From positions 1-64,000 of the forward strand of contig NZ_LXET01000047.1 of assembly GCF_001655005.1 (NCBI RefSeq): a stretch of DNA of 64,000 nucleotides, read 5' to 3'. Position numbers and translations under genes: made by a program. A model generated the notes under the pieces. The model saw only the letters and a list, made by a program, of their open reading frames with translations. It was not told where the DNA came from and searched no databases. Below are positions 43,840 through 52,832 of the stretch, one piece after another (position 1 is the stretch's first letter; each line of letters opens with the position of its first letter). This stretch comes from Hafnia paralvei ATCC 29927 (GTDB taxonomy: Bacteria; Pseudomonadota; Gammaproteobacteria; Enterobacterales; Enterobacteriaceae).

Positions 43840-44568
43840 TTTTATTTCCATAAATTTAAGTAATAAGAGATCCTTCGCCAGCTAAGGCGAAAATATCCAT
43901 AAAGCATTTATTCCCTGTGAAATTTTATTTCATTGTTTTCAGATAAATATATTTAATAATTTATCTCATGCAAACAGGAGATTAAGTCATATAGCCAGTT
44001 TGAAAATTTCACTCCCCAGATAAAAATGCACAATTCTCACTCACATCTGGATGAGGAAATAATAATTCCGACCATGTCATAAAAAAACAAAAATTTACAC
44101 TAATAGGTTAATACGACAGTTTCACCCAAATAAGATATTTCCTATCATTTATGCGAGCTAATTTGTCGCAAAATCATAAGATGCGACACATTATCTTTTA
44201 AAGAAAGACAATATAGAAAGTAAAATTTTATAAAGCAGATAAAATCGGTATTTAAAGCCAAAAAAGGCCATTTTAGATCAATTTCAAAACAACGATATAA
44301 CAAATAATTAACAAAGAGGAGTAAAAATACAATTCGCCAGACTAGGATTAATACCAAATAATAAATTTTACCTTTTGCGGATAAATCAAAAGAAATTTGT
44401 GTAAATAGTATTTACGATTATCGAAAATACATTACCCCATCTCGCTAGGCACAAACGCACTACAATAGGATAATTACTAATTATAAGAAATGATGTGCGA
44501 TACCACCTTAGATGGCAGAGAGTTATCGCTAAGGTGCAGTGAAATACAGGGGGTTATCCGTGTTCTTT
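43840..44568. other. AT-rich promoter region of the main fimbrial operon
   Basis: About 730 AT-rich bases between the cobalamin terminator and the major pilin. A 70-codon frame (44145-44357 minus) overlaps the regulatory element and is probably not a gene. The length and composition fit a complex, silenced fimbrial promoter. Confidence 0.55.
44151..44188 (-). promoter_or_regulatory. Shared fimbrial element, copy 2
   Basis: Read on the minus strand, TGTCGCA is followed 11 bases later by TGCGACA, which runs into GCGACAAATTAGCTCGCAT (44169-44151). This matches copy 1 at 32414-32432 in 18 of 19 positions. The GTCGC...GCGAC pair spans 23 bases here and 33 in copy 1, a difference of one helical turn. 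It lies 312 bases upstream of the major pilin ATG. Confidence 0.65.
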
Positions 44569-44569
44569 A

Positions 44570-44607
44570 CAAAAAAAACGCCCTGCACATGTATGAGCGC
44601 AGGGCGT
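44570..44607 (-). terminator. Terminator of the cobalamin operon
   Basis: The stem CGCCCTGC / GCAGGGCG with a 12-base loop, followed on the minus strand by an eight-T run, lies 20 bases beyond the cobT stop. Confidence 0.9.
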
Positions 44608-44627
44608 GGTTAAGAAAAGAAAAGGAC

Positions 44628-45677
44628 TTAGGCGGGAAGGATAATATTGCTGTCAGCTAAACTCCCCATTTCGTTATAGGCGGCACAGGCAGCATCCACA
44701 ATATTCATAGCAACGGCAGCACCACTCCCCTCCCCCAAACGCATTTCTAGCTGAAGGTAAGGCTCCAGCTTCAGTTGCTGGAGTGCGATTCTCGCCCCTT
44801 TTTCCGCGGAGAGATGAGAGGGAATTAAATAATCATGCACCCGCGGTGAAATTTGACACGCAATTAACGCCGACGCATATGACAGGAAACCATCTAATAC
44901 TACCGGAATACCCGCTGCCGCAGCACCTAGCATTAGGCCTGTCATACCAGCCAAATCAAAGCCCCCGACTTTTGCTAGAACGTCAACGCCATCAGTCGCA
45001 TTTGGCTGATTACAGGCAATCGCTCTACGTACCACGTCAACTTTATGGTGTAGCTGTGCGCTCGGGAAATTTGCGCCAACGCCAACAACTTCCTCCGGTT
45101 GTCGTTTCGCCATGACACTCACAATTGCCGCGGCAGGTGTCGTATTAGCCATCCCAAGCTCGCCAACCCCAAGTAAACGCACGCCATTTGCCGCCTGCGT
45201 CATGGCGAAATCTGCCGCTTTCGTCAACAAAAACTCCGCCTGCTCGCGGCTCATCGCTGCTTCGCGGGCGATATTGCCACTCCCACGAGCCATCCGCATA
45301 TCAACGGCGCCCTCGATCGGCTCACAGTCAATGCCAGCATCCACAATCACCACTTCAGCACCTGCGTGCTTAGCCAAAACGCATACGCCTGTAACGCCGT
45401 GAATCATATTTTGCGCTTGGATCGCGGTGACGACACGAGGAGATATAGCCACACCTTCATCATAAACACCATGATCCGCTGCCATCACTACAATCTGCTT
45501 GCGGTTCACGTTTACGTTTTTTTCGCCGAAGATCCCAGCCAACTGAATCGCCAGTGTCTCTAAACGCCCTAAACTTCCTGTCGGTTTTAACAAACCATCC
45601 AACTTAACCTGTGCCTTGACCATTGCGTCTTGGTTCAAGGGCTGAATCTGAGCAATAATTTGTTCTAGTGTTTGCAT
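44628..45677 (-). CDS. cobT: Nicotinate-nucleotide:DMB phosphoribosyltransferase CobT
   Basis: A 349-residue enzyme that activates the lower ligand: DMB plus nicotinate mononucleotide gives alpha-ribazole phosphate. Close similarity to Salmonella/E. coli CobT runs throughout: LLKPTGSLGRLE, AADHGVYDEGVAISP, ARGSGNIA, GELGMANTTPAAAIVS, and the C-terminal MRLGEGSGAA with the catalytic Glu. The ATG at 45677 is chosen over the longer frame to 45707 by homology. It is the last gene of the operon and follows cobU directly, without the usual cobS between. Confidence 0.96.
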   Translation of the reverse strand: MQTLEQIIAQIQPLNQDAMVKAQVKLDGLLKPTGSLGRLETLAIQLAGIFGEKNVNVNRKQIVVMAADHGVYDEGVAISPRVVTAIQAQNMIHGVTGVCVLAKHAGAEVVIVDAGIDCEPIEGAVDMRMARGSGNIAREAAMSREQAEFLLTKAADFAMTQAANGVRLLGVGELGMANTTPAAAIVSVMAKRQPEEVVGVGANFPSAQLHHKVDVVRRAIACNQPNATDGVDVLAKVGGFDLAGMTGLMLGAAAAGIPVVLDGFLSYASALIACQISPRVHDYLIPSHLSAEKGARIALQQLKLEPYLQLEMRLGEGSGAAVAMNIVDAACAAYNEMGSLADSNIILPA

Positions 45678-45785
45678 GTTTGTCTCTGATGAAATTAAAA
45701 GGGTCACGCGATAAAAGCCGTTACAAAAGCGATAACGTAAGTCGTTTTCGTGATCTGTCGAAAGGATGTTTGCTAAAGGGTTAAG

Positions 45786-46334
45786 CTATCCCTTTATTTT
45801 CACTTCAATCCCCGAAACCACGAGATAGACCTGCTGCGCCTGCGCAGCCAAACGCTGATTAACCCGCCCCGCAATATCCCTAAAACGTCGCGCTAAAAGA
45901 TTATCAGGGACAATCCCCATCCCCAGTTCGTTGGTGACGATATACACCGGTACGTTACAACGTTCACAGCCCTGAATTAACTCATCAACTTGCAGATGAA
46001 TCATTTTCTCCAGATGCTCAAAATCCATTTCTTCAGGAGCAACGTTTCCAGACTGATCGAACAGCAGGTTAGTGACCATCGTCGTTATGCACTCCAACAT
46101 AACGGCGTCACTATTCCCCCCTTGCGAGCGAATAATCTCCCCCAGATCGCGATATCCTTCATGGGTCATCCACTGTGCTGGACGTGTTTCGCGATGATGA
46201 GCGATGCGCTGCTCCATTTCCTCATCGGTCACCACCGAGGTGGCAATATACAAAACTCGATGGCCATGCTGAGCCGCGAGTTTTTCTGCTAGAGCACTTT
46301 TTCCACTGCGAGCTCCGCCGGTAATCAAAATCAC
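45786..46334 (-). CDS. cobU: Cobinamide kinase / cobinamide-phosphate guanylyltransferase CobU
   Basis: A 182-residue bifunctional enzyme of nucleotide-loop assembly. The P-loop GGARSGKS is at residues 6-13, the guanylyl-accepting His lies in the IAHHRETRP block, and TNELGMGIVP is near residue 133. Length is normal. It overlaps the cbiP stop by four bases. Its product AdoCbi-GDP is the substrate of CobS, which is not encoded here. Confidence 0.95.
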   Translation of the reverse strand: MILITGGARSGKSALAEKLAAQHGHRVLYIATSVVTDEEMEQRIAHHRETRPAQWMTHEGYRDLGEIIRSQGGNSDAVMLECITTMVTNLLFDQSGNVAPEEMDFEHLEKMIHLQVDELIQGCERCNVPVYIVTNELGMGIVPDNLLARRFRDIAGRVNQRLAAQAQQVYLVVSGIEVKIKG

Positions 46335-47875
46335 TGTGGTTTCTCCTGCATAGCGACGTGATCACGCATAATCGCGTAAACGGCTTCTATGTCGATATTC
46401 TCGCGCATCGCTGCAGCTAGTCGATCAAACTGCTGCTCTCTGAATGCCTGATAGTGGAATTCAGCGCCCAACAGCGGCTCTAATCCTTTGCGCTCACGCA
46501 GCGAATTCAACAAACTACGAGTCAGACCATCTGAATCAAAGAAACCGTGGATATAGGTTCCCGCCACCGAACCATCGAGATGGATTGCACCATCACACTG
46601 GTTGATACTTTCACCGTTGCGCTTATGCAAAACGCTAAAAGGCTGTGCCTGTTCACCGAGTTCGGTATGCCCCATATGAATTTCATAGCCCACCAGAGAG
46701 TGCTCCTGACAGGCAGCAAAAACCCCCGCCAAATCTGGCCGAATTTCCCCACTTACCTGAGTAGTCACTTTTTGCTGTGAGAATGTGGTTTCACAATCCA
46801 ACAACCCAAGCCCTGCCATTTGTTCAACGCCAGACTCCACGCCATCAACAATATGTTTTCCCAACATTTGGAAACCACCGCAAATCCCCAACACTGGTGT
46901 ACCTTGCTGATGCGCCAGCAAAATTTGATGAGTCAGGCCGCTTTTGTGTAAATAGCTAAGGTCGCTCAGGGTATTTTTACTACCGGGTAAAATCAGTAAG
47001 TCGGGGTATCCTAGTTCATCGTGGTGGGACACATAGCGCAGGCGAACATCAGGCTGTGCATTGAGCGCATTAAAGTCAGTAAAATTGGAAATGTAGGGAG
47101 TTTGAATGACGGCAATATCCAACAGGTTTTCATCCTGATGGCGATATTTCCCTTTTTGCAGCGCAACCCCGTCCTCGTCCTCTAGTTGCACCTCAATCCA
47201 CGGCATCACACCGATAATGGGTACACCGGTAAGCTCTTCAATCTGGCGCAAGCCCGACGTTAGCAGGCTGACATCACCACGAAATTTATTGATGATAACC
47301 CCTTTGACGCGCGCCTTTTCAGCCGGTTCCAGTAATGCCAAGGTGCCATAAATCGAAGCAAACACCCCGCCGCGGTCAATATCTGCCACTAAAATCACGG
47401 GCACGTCGACTTTCTCAGCCATCCCCATATTCACAATATCGCGGTCGCGCAGATTGATCTCCGCAGGACTCCCCGCCCCTTCCAGCACCATAATATCCAC
47501 TTCATCGGCGAGGCTGCGATACACCTTTGCAATCTGCTCAAGCAACTGAGGTTTGAATTCATGATAGGTTACGGCGTCCATCTGATTCGCCACTTTCCCC
47601 ATCAGTACCACCTGAGCCCGCAAATCGCTGGTAGGCTTGAGCAACACCGGATTCATTCGGACATCAGGCTCAATACCAGCAGCTTCTGCCTGAAAAATCT
47701 GCGCACGCCCCATTTCGCCGCCGTCAGCGGTGATACCTGAATTCAACGCCATATTCTGGGATTTGAAGGGGGCGACACGATACCCGTCCTGATGGAAAAT
47801 ACGACAGAGTCCAGCAACCAGCACACTCTTTCCGACGTCTGATGCCGTGCCCTGCACCATAATGGATAAACCCAT
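46331..47875 (-). CDS. cbiP: Adenosylcobyric acid synthase CbiP
   Basis: A 514-residue glutamine-dependent amidase for side chains b, d, e and g. The N-terminal dethiobiotin-synthetase-like domain has the GTASDVGKSVLVAGL P-loop. The C-terminal class I glutaminase domain has the nucleophile Cys in LGICGGFQMLG (about residue 335) and YIHGFFDSDG near residue 445. It is the last cbi gene, before cobU. Confidence 0.95.
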   Translation of the reverse strand: MGLSIMVQGTASDVGKSVLVAGLCRIFHQDGYRVAPFKSQNMALNSGITADGGEMGRAQIFQAEAAGIEPDVRMNPVLLKPTSDLRAQVVLMGKVANQMDAVTYHEFKPQLLEQIAKVYRSLADEVDIMVLEGAGSPAEINLRDRDIVNMGMAEKVDVPVILVADIDRGGVFASIYGTLALLEPAEKARVKGVIINKFRGDVSLLTSGLRQIEELTGVPIIGVMPWIEVQLEDEDGVALQKGKYRHQDENLLDIAVIQTPYISNFTDFNALNAQPDVRLRYVSHHDELGYPDLLILPGSKNTLSDLSYLHKSGLTHQILLAHQQGTPVLGICGGFQMLGKHIVDGVESGVEQMAGLGLLDCETTFSQQKVTTQVSGEIRPDLAGVFAACQEHSLVGYEIHMGHTELGEQAQPFSVLHKRNGESINQCDGAIHLDGSVAGTYIHGFFDSDGLTRSLLNSLRERKGLEPLLGAEFHYQAFREQQFDRLAAAMRENIDIEAVYAIMRDHVAMQEKPQ

Positions 47876-47884
47876 AATTTCCGC

Positions 47885-48700
47885 CTACTTAACGTATTTT
47901 GGCATGGAAGCAAACAGCTCATGCTCAGTCTTAAACAAGGGTAGCCCCAGCTGTTGATGAATTTTCACCAGCCATGGCTGTACCAATCCGGCCTGTTTTA
48001 GCATTTCTTGCTGCAGAAAAACGTCTCGCTCACTGCCTTCACACACCAGTTTTCCCTGCGCGAGAACATACAGGTAATCACAAACTTCATAAATTAAATC
48101 AATATCGTGGCTCGAAATAACCACGCGTTTTCCCTGAGCCACAATTTTGTGAATAATATGGATCATCTGCTGGCGCCCCGCTGGGTCGAGTCCGGCAGTA
48201 GGTTCATCCAACAGGAGATACTCTGCATTCATCACCAATGCCCCTGCAATCGCCACCCGTTTTTTCTGCCCGTGGCTTAAATACTGCACTGGCTTATGGC
48301 GAAAACCGAGCGCATCCACCAGCGAAAGCGCCTGCTCGGTGCGTTGGCGGATGGTTTCTTCATCCATGCCTAAATTACGCAGGCTAAAAGCAATATCGCT
48401 GTCGATGTCGGTATAAAAGATCTGTTGATCGGGTTCCTGAAAAACCATGGCAACCTGCTGGCGTAACTCACGTAAGCTACGTTTGTCATAGCCCAGTTTT
48501 TTGCCCTGCCACAACACCGCTCCTTGCTGTGGCTGTAAAATCCCCAGCAAATTCATGAACAACGTCGATTTTCCACAGCCGTTAGCCCCCAATAGCCCCG
48601 TGACTTGCCCACGGCTAAAGTCCAGCGACAAATCATGCAGCACTGTTTCACCATCCTGATACTGGAAACTCAGGTGCTGAGTTGCGAACGTTGGGGTCAT
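47885..48700 (-). CDS. cbiO: Cobalt ECF transporter ATPase CbiO
   Basis: A 271-residue ABC ATPase: Walker A GANGCGKST, Q-loop FQEPDQQ, signature LSHGQKKRVAIAG, Walker B LLLDEPTAGLD and switch His in VVISSHDIDLI. The ATG at 48700 overlaps the cbiQ stop (TGATG); a GTG at 48703 is possible. It powers Co2+ uptake with CbiMNQ. Confidence 0.95.
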   Translation of the reverse strand: MTPTFATQHLSFQYQDGETVLHDLSLDFSRGQVTGLLGANGCGKSTLFMNLLGILQPQQGAVLWQGKKLGYDKRSLRELRQQVAMVFQEPDQQIFYTDIDSDIAFSLRNLGMDEETIRQRTEQALSLVDALGFRHKPVQYLSHGQKKRVAIAGALVMNAEYLLLDEPTAGLDPAGRQQMIHIIHKIVAQGKRVVISSHDIDLIYEVCDYLYVLAQGKLVCEGSERDVFLQQEMLKQAGLVQPWLVKIHQQLGLPLFKTEHELFASMPKYVK

Positions 48701-49377
48701 CACAGATGGAAATCTCCGTTATACAGTTTTACTTCTAGCGCGATACTCATTTGCTTGTGGCGCTCCATAACGCGCGCCAGCAGCATCCCTACCAGCATCG
48801 ATAGCGAACGGTAGCTGCTCCGCAAAGACACATAGCCAAAACGCAGCGATTGCGCACGATGAATCGCCGCAGCCTCTTCAATAAAGATGAAGATAAAACG
48901 GTAGGTGAGCAGCACTTGTTCTATCAAAACCAACGGCAAACGGCTGCGTTTTAACAGCAGAACCCACTGGCTAAACGGCGTCGTTAGCACAAACAGATAA
49001 GTAGAAGCCAATGCAGCCAGACTGCGGCACAGCGTATTAATGCCTGTGATCAGACCGCTACGCTCAACACCCAGCGCCAAGTGGCCGATGCGAATGCTAT
49101 AAAGCAATGTGTCAGCCTGCCACGAAAAGGAGAGCACCACGCCCAGCAACCCGGTGAATAAAAAAGCCAGCGGCACCGCTAGCCAGCGCAGGTAACGACG
49201 CCATCCAACACGCAGTAAATAACATGTTAGCCCCGCACACAGCAGTAACACGCCAAGCTGAATAAGGCGTGTCCCTAGCAGCGCCATGAGCAGTAAAACC
49301 AGATAAAGAACCAGCTTATGCTCCGGTTTTTTCTGGCTCCAACGGCTTCCGTAAGAGAGTTTATCAATCTCCAACAT
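48700..49377 (-). CDS. cbiQ: Cobalt ECF transporter T component CbiQ
   Basis: A 225-residue membrane protein with about five helices. The EcfT-type cytoplasmic helix with an AQSLRFGYVS motif near residue 175 couples to the ATPase. It overlaps cbiN by 14 bases and abuts cbiO. Confidence 0.93.
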   Translation of the reverse strand: MLEIDKLSYGSRWSQKKPEHKLVLYLVLLLMALLGTRLIQLGVLLLCAGLTCYLLRVGWRRYLRWLAVPLAFLFTGLLGVVLSFSWQADTLLYSIRIGHLALGVERSGLITGINTLCRSLAALASTYLFVLTTPFSQWVLLLKRSRLPLVLIEQVLLTYRFIFIFIEEAAAIHRAQSLRFGYVSLRSSYRSLSMLVGMLLARVMERHKQMSIALEVKLYNGDFHL

Positions 49378-49645
49378 GAGCAGCGCGGCGCCCGCGGTAG
49401 TAGCCTAAAATATAGAAAATGACTGCAGCGCCAAATGAACCTTGTAGCGTAAACAGTAAGCTTTCGATTTCTCCACTGGCAGGTTCATACAAAGGCTCGA
49501 ACCACGGTTTATAATCCGGAGCCATCTGGGCAATAACGCCCTCGGCCTGATCGTCGGAACCGCCATATTCCCCACCGTGATTGATAAAGAATGGCAACAC
49601 CGCTAATGCAATAACCAAGAGAATCAAAATCAGCGTTTTTTTCAT
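49364..49645 (-). CDS. cbiN: Cobalt transport protein CbiN
   Basis: A 93-residue protein with two membrane helices (residues about 3-21 and 65-85) and a periplasmic loop containing MAPDYKPWFEPLYEPASGEIESLLF, the family hallmark. The ATG at 49645 is one base beyond the cbiM stop; the upstream in-frame start would overlap it. It assists metal loading of CbiM. Confidence 0.93.
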   Translation of the reverse strand: MKKTLILILLVIALAVLPFFINHGGEYGGSDDQAEGVIAQMAPDYKPWFEPLYEPASGEIESLLFTLQGSFGAAVIFYILGYYRGRRAAHVGD

Positions 49646-49646
49646 T

Positions 49647-50375
49647 TTAGTGACTCCTTGCGCCAATCAGTTGGCGTTTGCAAAGCTGGTCATAAATTAG
49701 AACGGTCAGAAGTCCTTCAGCGATCGCAATGGGCACCTGTGTCAGACAGAATATCGCCATAAACTTGGTGACCGACGCCATGACCCCAAGCTGAGGGTCG
49801 GGGAAAGCTAACCCCAACTGCACTGACGTGACAAAATACGTCACCAGATCCGCCAACGCAGCGCACAGGAACACCGCTACATCACGGCGAATGCCCGCCC
49901 GCGTGGCTAATTTCCACACCACGTAACCCGCCATCGGGCCAATGACCGCCATTGACATACCATTGGCGCCCAGCGTGGTTAAACCGCCGTGGGCCAAGAA
50001 CAGCGCCTGAAACAGTAAAACAATTGCGCCCAGTACCGACACCACCCACGGCCCAAATAAAATTACCGCCAGACCAACGCCGGTGGGGTGTGAACAGCTA
50101 CCGGTTACCGAAGGTATTTTCAGCGCCGACAGCACAAAAATAAAGGCGGCACACAGCGCGAGCAGAACCTTTTTATCACTATCATCACGCACGATATTTT
50201 TTAGCCGCGTCGCGCCAATCACCAGACAGGGCAAAAACATCAGCCACCACGCCAGCGCCCAAAACGGAGGCAGAAAACCCTCCATGATATGCATGGCAAA
50301 AGCCTCCTGAGGCGCTAACGTCAGCAGAACGGCTAATGCCATTCCATAGAGAGGAAATCGTTGGAGATTTTTCAT
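49647..50375 (-). CDS. cbiM: Cobalt ECF transporter S component CbiM
   Basis: A 242-residue substrate-binding membrane subunit. A signal-like segment precedes the mature N-terminus MHIMEGFLPP, whose His ligates Co2+ in the family (Met-His-Ile). The GSCSHPTGVGLAVILFGP block near residue 93 carries the second His. It has seven or so helices. It overlaps cbiL by four bases. Confidence 0.95.
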   Translation of the reverse strand: MKNLQRFPLYGMALAVLLTLAPQEAFAMHIMEGFLPPFWALAWWLMFLPCLVIGATRLKNIVRDDSDKKVLLALCAAFIFVLSALKIPSVTGSCSHPTGVGLAVILFGPWVVSVLGAIVLLFQALFLAHGGLTTLGANGMSMAVIGPMAGYVVWKLATRAGIRRDVAVFLCAALADLVTYFVTSVQLGLAFPDPQLGVMASVTKFMAIFCLTQVPIAIAEGLLTVLIYDQLCKRQLIGARSH

Positions 50376-51112
50376 TGATGCTCCTTAGACTGTTTTGTCG
50401 ACACGGTGCGATTGACCAAGATCGTTGAGAAATATGGCAGCACAGTCTGCTCGCTAATCTCATCAAGATGACGGAAACACTGTTCATTAGGCAGCGACGC
50501 CTCGGCCATTAACATGGCGTGATCCAGTAGGTTTAAGCGTCGCAGCAGTTCACGTATCTGCGGCACTCGACCGTAGACTTTCATCATCACGACGCATTCA
50601 TGATTCCGCAGAGCCTGCTCCAACTCCGATTCTGGAGCCGTACAAGCCACCACCGCCATCGACTGTTGTTCCATCGCCAAAGGAAACTGGGCGCGAGCAG
50701 CAATACAGGCAAATGAGGTGACCCCAGGAATAATTTCGATATCGACTCCACCCTGCAAGCGCTCAAGCAAAAATACCCACGTGCTAAACAGCATCGCGTC
50801 ACCAAGCGTGATAAATCCTACCTGCAGCCCGTGGTCTGCATCGGCGCGCATCTCTTGCGCGACACCGTCCCATGCCGAGCTCTTTTCGCCCTGATCGGCA
50901 CTCATTGGAAAGTGGCGCTCTTTAATTTCCAGATCAGGCCGCAGATATTCGCGCACAATAGACAACGCTAGGCTATCTCCGCCTTTTCGCCCCGCGGGTG
51001 CATACAGCACGTCCAACGTCGCCAACTGGCGCGCCGCGCGCACCGTGATGAGATCGCTACTGCCGGGTCCCGTGGATATCGCCCAGACTTTACCTTTCAC
51101 CGATATGTTCAT
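50372..51112 (-). CDS. cbiL: Cobalt-factor II C20-methyltransferase CbiL
   Basis: A 246-residue SAM-dependent methyltransferase of the uroporphyrin-III methylase class. The glycine-rich STGPGSSDLITVRAARQL loop is near the start and GDAMLFSTWVFLLERL near residue 102. It acts on cobalt-factor II to give factor III. It overlaps cbiK by one base. Confidence 0.94.
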   Translation of the reverse strand: MNISVKGKVWAISTGPGSSDLITVRAARQLATLDVLYAPAGRKGGDSLALSIVREYLRPDLEIKERHFPMSADQGEKSSAWDGVAQEMRADADHGLQVGFITLGDAMLFSTWVFLLERLQGGVDIEIIPGVTSFACIAARAQFPLAMEQQSMAVVACTAPESELEQALRNHECVVMMKVYGRVPQIRELLRRLNLLDHAMLMAEASLPNEQCFRHLDEISEQTVLPYFSTILVNRTVSTKQSKEHQ

Positions 51113-51906
51113 CAGGCGACCTCCTCCACGTCGTTAATCACCTCGTGTAAATGCTCGACAAACATCTGTTGAATCAACGGATTCTCTCCTAGGCCTTGCA
51201 GCCAAGGAGTGGCCTCGATCCCCGCCTGAGCCAGTTGAGTTTTCCACGAATCCTCTTCATCGGAAGCCATATCGTTAATCGCATGGTCGCCAGCCACTAA
51301 CATCAGCGGCATGAGGTGAACATGGCGTACATGTTGCCGCTGCAAACGTGCGACCACATGATGAATTTCGGGATAACTCTCCACGGCGCCGACCACCGCG
51401 GGGATCTGATGAGCCATCAGCATGTGGTCTAAGCAGGCGTAGGCAGCAAAGGCGTGATGCGTCGCACCGTGTCCCATAAACACCACGCGCTCATCATCTG
51501 CCAACGCGGGCATTTGTGACTGCATCGCGCCAATCAACTGCTCAAAATCTTGATGGCTGCTCAGCAAAGGCGCACCAATGCGAATACGCTTGAACATTCC
51601 CGCATGAGCGTTGACCTGCATCACGACTTTTTCATATTCGTCGCCGTTGATGATGTGTAATGACTGGATCACGACATCCTGATAGCCTTGATCTGCCAAA
51701 CGCATCAGTGCCTGATGAGGGTTATCAATATTCATCCCATCACGCTTTGCCAACTTGCGGATAATCATCTCCGAGGTGAAGGCGCGAAACGCATCGCGAT
51801 CGGGGCAGGACGCTGCTAAGCGGCGCTCACAGGCGTCAATGGTTTTCTCTCGCGTCTCGTGATAGCTGGTACCAAAACTGATAATCAAAATGGCTTTTTT
51901 CATCAT
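51112..51906 (-). CDS. cbiK: Anaerobic cobaltochelatase CbiK
   Basis: A 264-residue chelatase that inserts Co2+ into sirohydrochlorin. Key histidines appear in the MGHGATHHAFAAY block (about residue 145) and in VAGDHAINDM (about residue 204), as in Salmonella CbiK. The start is ISFGTSYHETREKTIDA. There are two adjacent ATGs (51906, 51903). Its presence marks the early-cobalt (anaerobic) pathway. Confidence 0.95.
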   Translation of the reverse strand: MMKKAILIISFGTSYHETREKTIDACERRLAASCPDRDAFRAFTSEMIIRKLAKRDGMNIDNPHQALMRLADQGYQDVVIQSLHIINGDEYEKVVMQVNAHAGMFKRIRIGAPLLSSHQDFEQLIGAMQSQMPALADDERVVFMGHGATHHAFAAYACLDHMLMAHQIPAVVGAVESYPEIHHVVARLQRQHVRHVHLMPLMLVAGDHAINDMASDEEDSWKTQLAQAGIEATPWLQGLGENPLIQQMFVEHLHEVINDVEEVA

Positions 51907-51918
51907 TTTTCTTCCGTA

Positions 51919-52746
51919 TTAATTATTCTGAAGCTGCAACCAGCTCGCCAGATGGGGTTCCAGTTCAGCCAGTGACGTGACTTGAGTTTGCCCAGCAACG
52001 AATAGTTCTGGTGGACGGCAAATTACGATGCAGTGAATGCCCAACGCCAGACAAGGCGCGACCTTTTGCTGATAGCCTCCTTCAGCACCTGACTCTTTGG
52101 TGATCACGACGTCGGCCTGACAATGACGATAGGTGGCATGATTCATCTCGGCGCTAAATGGCCCTTTCAACGCCAGCACGTTGTCAACGCCGAGCCCCAA
52201 ATCACGGCACTGCATCAATACTTCTGGCGTCGGCAACACCCGGGCAAACAGATTTCGGTCCGCTAGCAAACGCACAAAATCAGCTAACTGTTTACTGCCT
52301 GTCGTCAATAAAATGCGCGCCCCAAGATTGCGAGCCAAAACGCATGCCTCTTCCACGCTAGAAACTTTGTGTAGCAGCGGATGTTCTAACGCCTCAATTT
52401 CACTCGGACGCAGGTAGCGCGTCAGCGTGATATGCAGCTCGGAACAAGCTCCAGCAATATTGGCACTCAGCACACCCGCATAGGGGTGCGAGGCGTCGAT
52501 AACGTGGGTGATATTTTGCTGTTGCAGCCATGCACTCATTTGAGACGCGTCCATACGACCGACTATAATTTCGCCCTTGATCTCGCCAGCCAACTCACGA
52601 CCCGCATCGGTCGCTACCGATAGGCTGTAACTCACCCCTATAGCATCAAGACGTTGGCAAATACGGCGTGCATCTGAGGTTCCACCAAAGACATGAAGTC
52701 GGAATTCTTTTGCGGTCGCGTTATGAGACATATCGTTATTAAACAT
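51919..52746 (-). CDS. cbiJ: Cobalt-precorrin-6A reductase CbiJ
   Basis: A 275-residue reductase of the CobK/CbiJ family. The VFGGTSDARRICQRL nucleotide-binding start is at about residue 19, DASHPYAGVLSANIAGAC near residue 90 and TKESGAEGGYQQKV near residue 218. The ATG at 52746 has GGGGAT upstream. Confidence 0.93.
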   Translation of the reverse strand: MFNNDMSHNATAKEFRLHVFGGTSDARRICQRLDAIGVSYSLSVATDAGRELAGEIKGEIIVGRMDASQMSAWLQQQNITHVIDASHPYAGVLSANIAGACSELHITLTRYLRPSEIEALEHPLLHKVSSVEEACVLARNLGARILLTTGSKQLADFVRLLADRNLFARVLPTPEVLMQCRDLGLGVDNVLALKGPFSAEMNHATYRHCQADVVITKESGAEGGYQQKVAPCLALGIHCIVICRPPELFVAGQTQVTSLAELEPHLASWLQLQNN

Positions 52747-52832
52747 CCTCTTATCCCCAAAGTAATCGGCGTTGCATTAAGGCAGCAAGTCAGTGGCTCG
52801 GGTCAACGAGCGCAGCTAACGGAGAGGCAACT

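Noticed and set aside
32386..44188. Inverted 19-bp repeats considered as ends of an invertible DNA switch
   Set aside because: They are almost 12 kb apart, enclose complete operons and have no recombinase gene inside; shared regulation explains their orientation better.
44145..44357. 70-codon hydrophobic frame upstream of the major pilin
   Set aside because: It overlaps the shared regulatory element, lacks a good start site and has AT-driven Phe/Leu composition.
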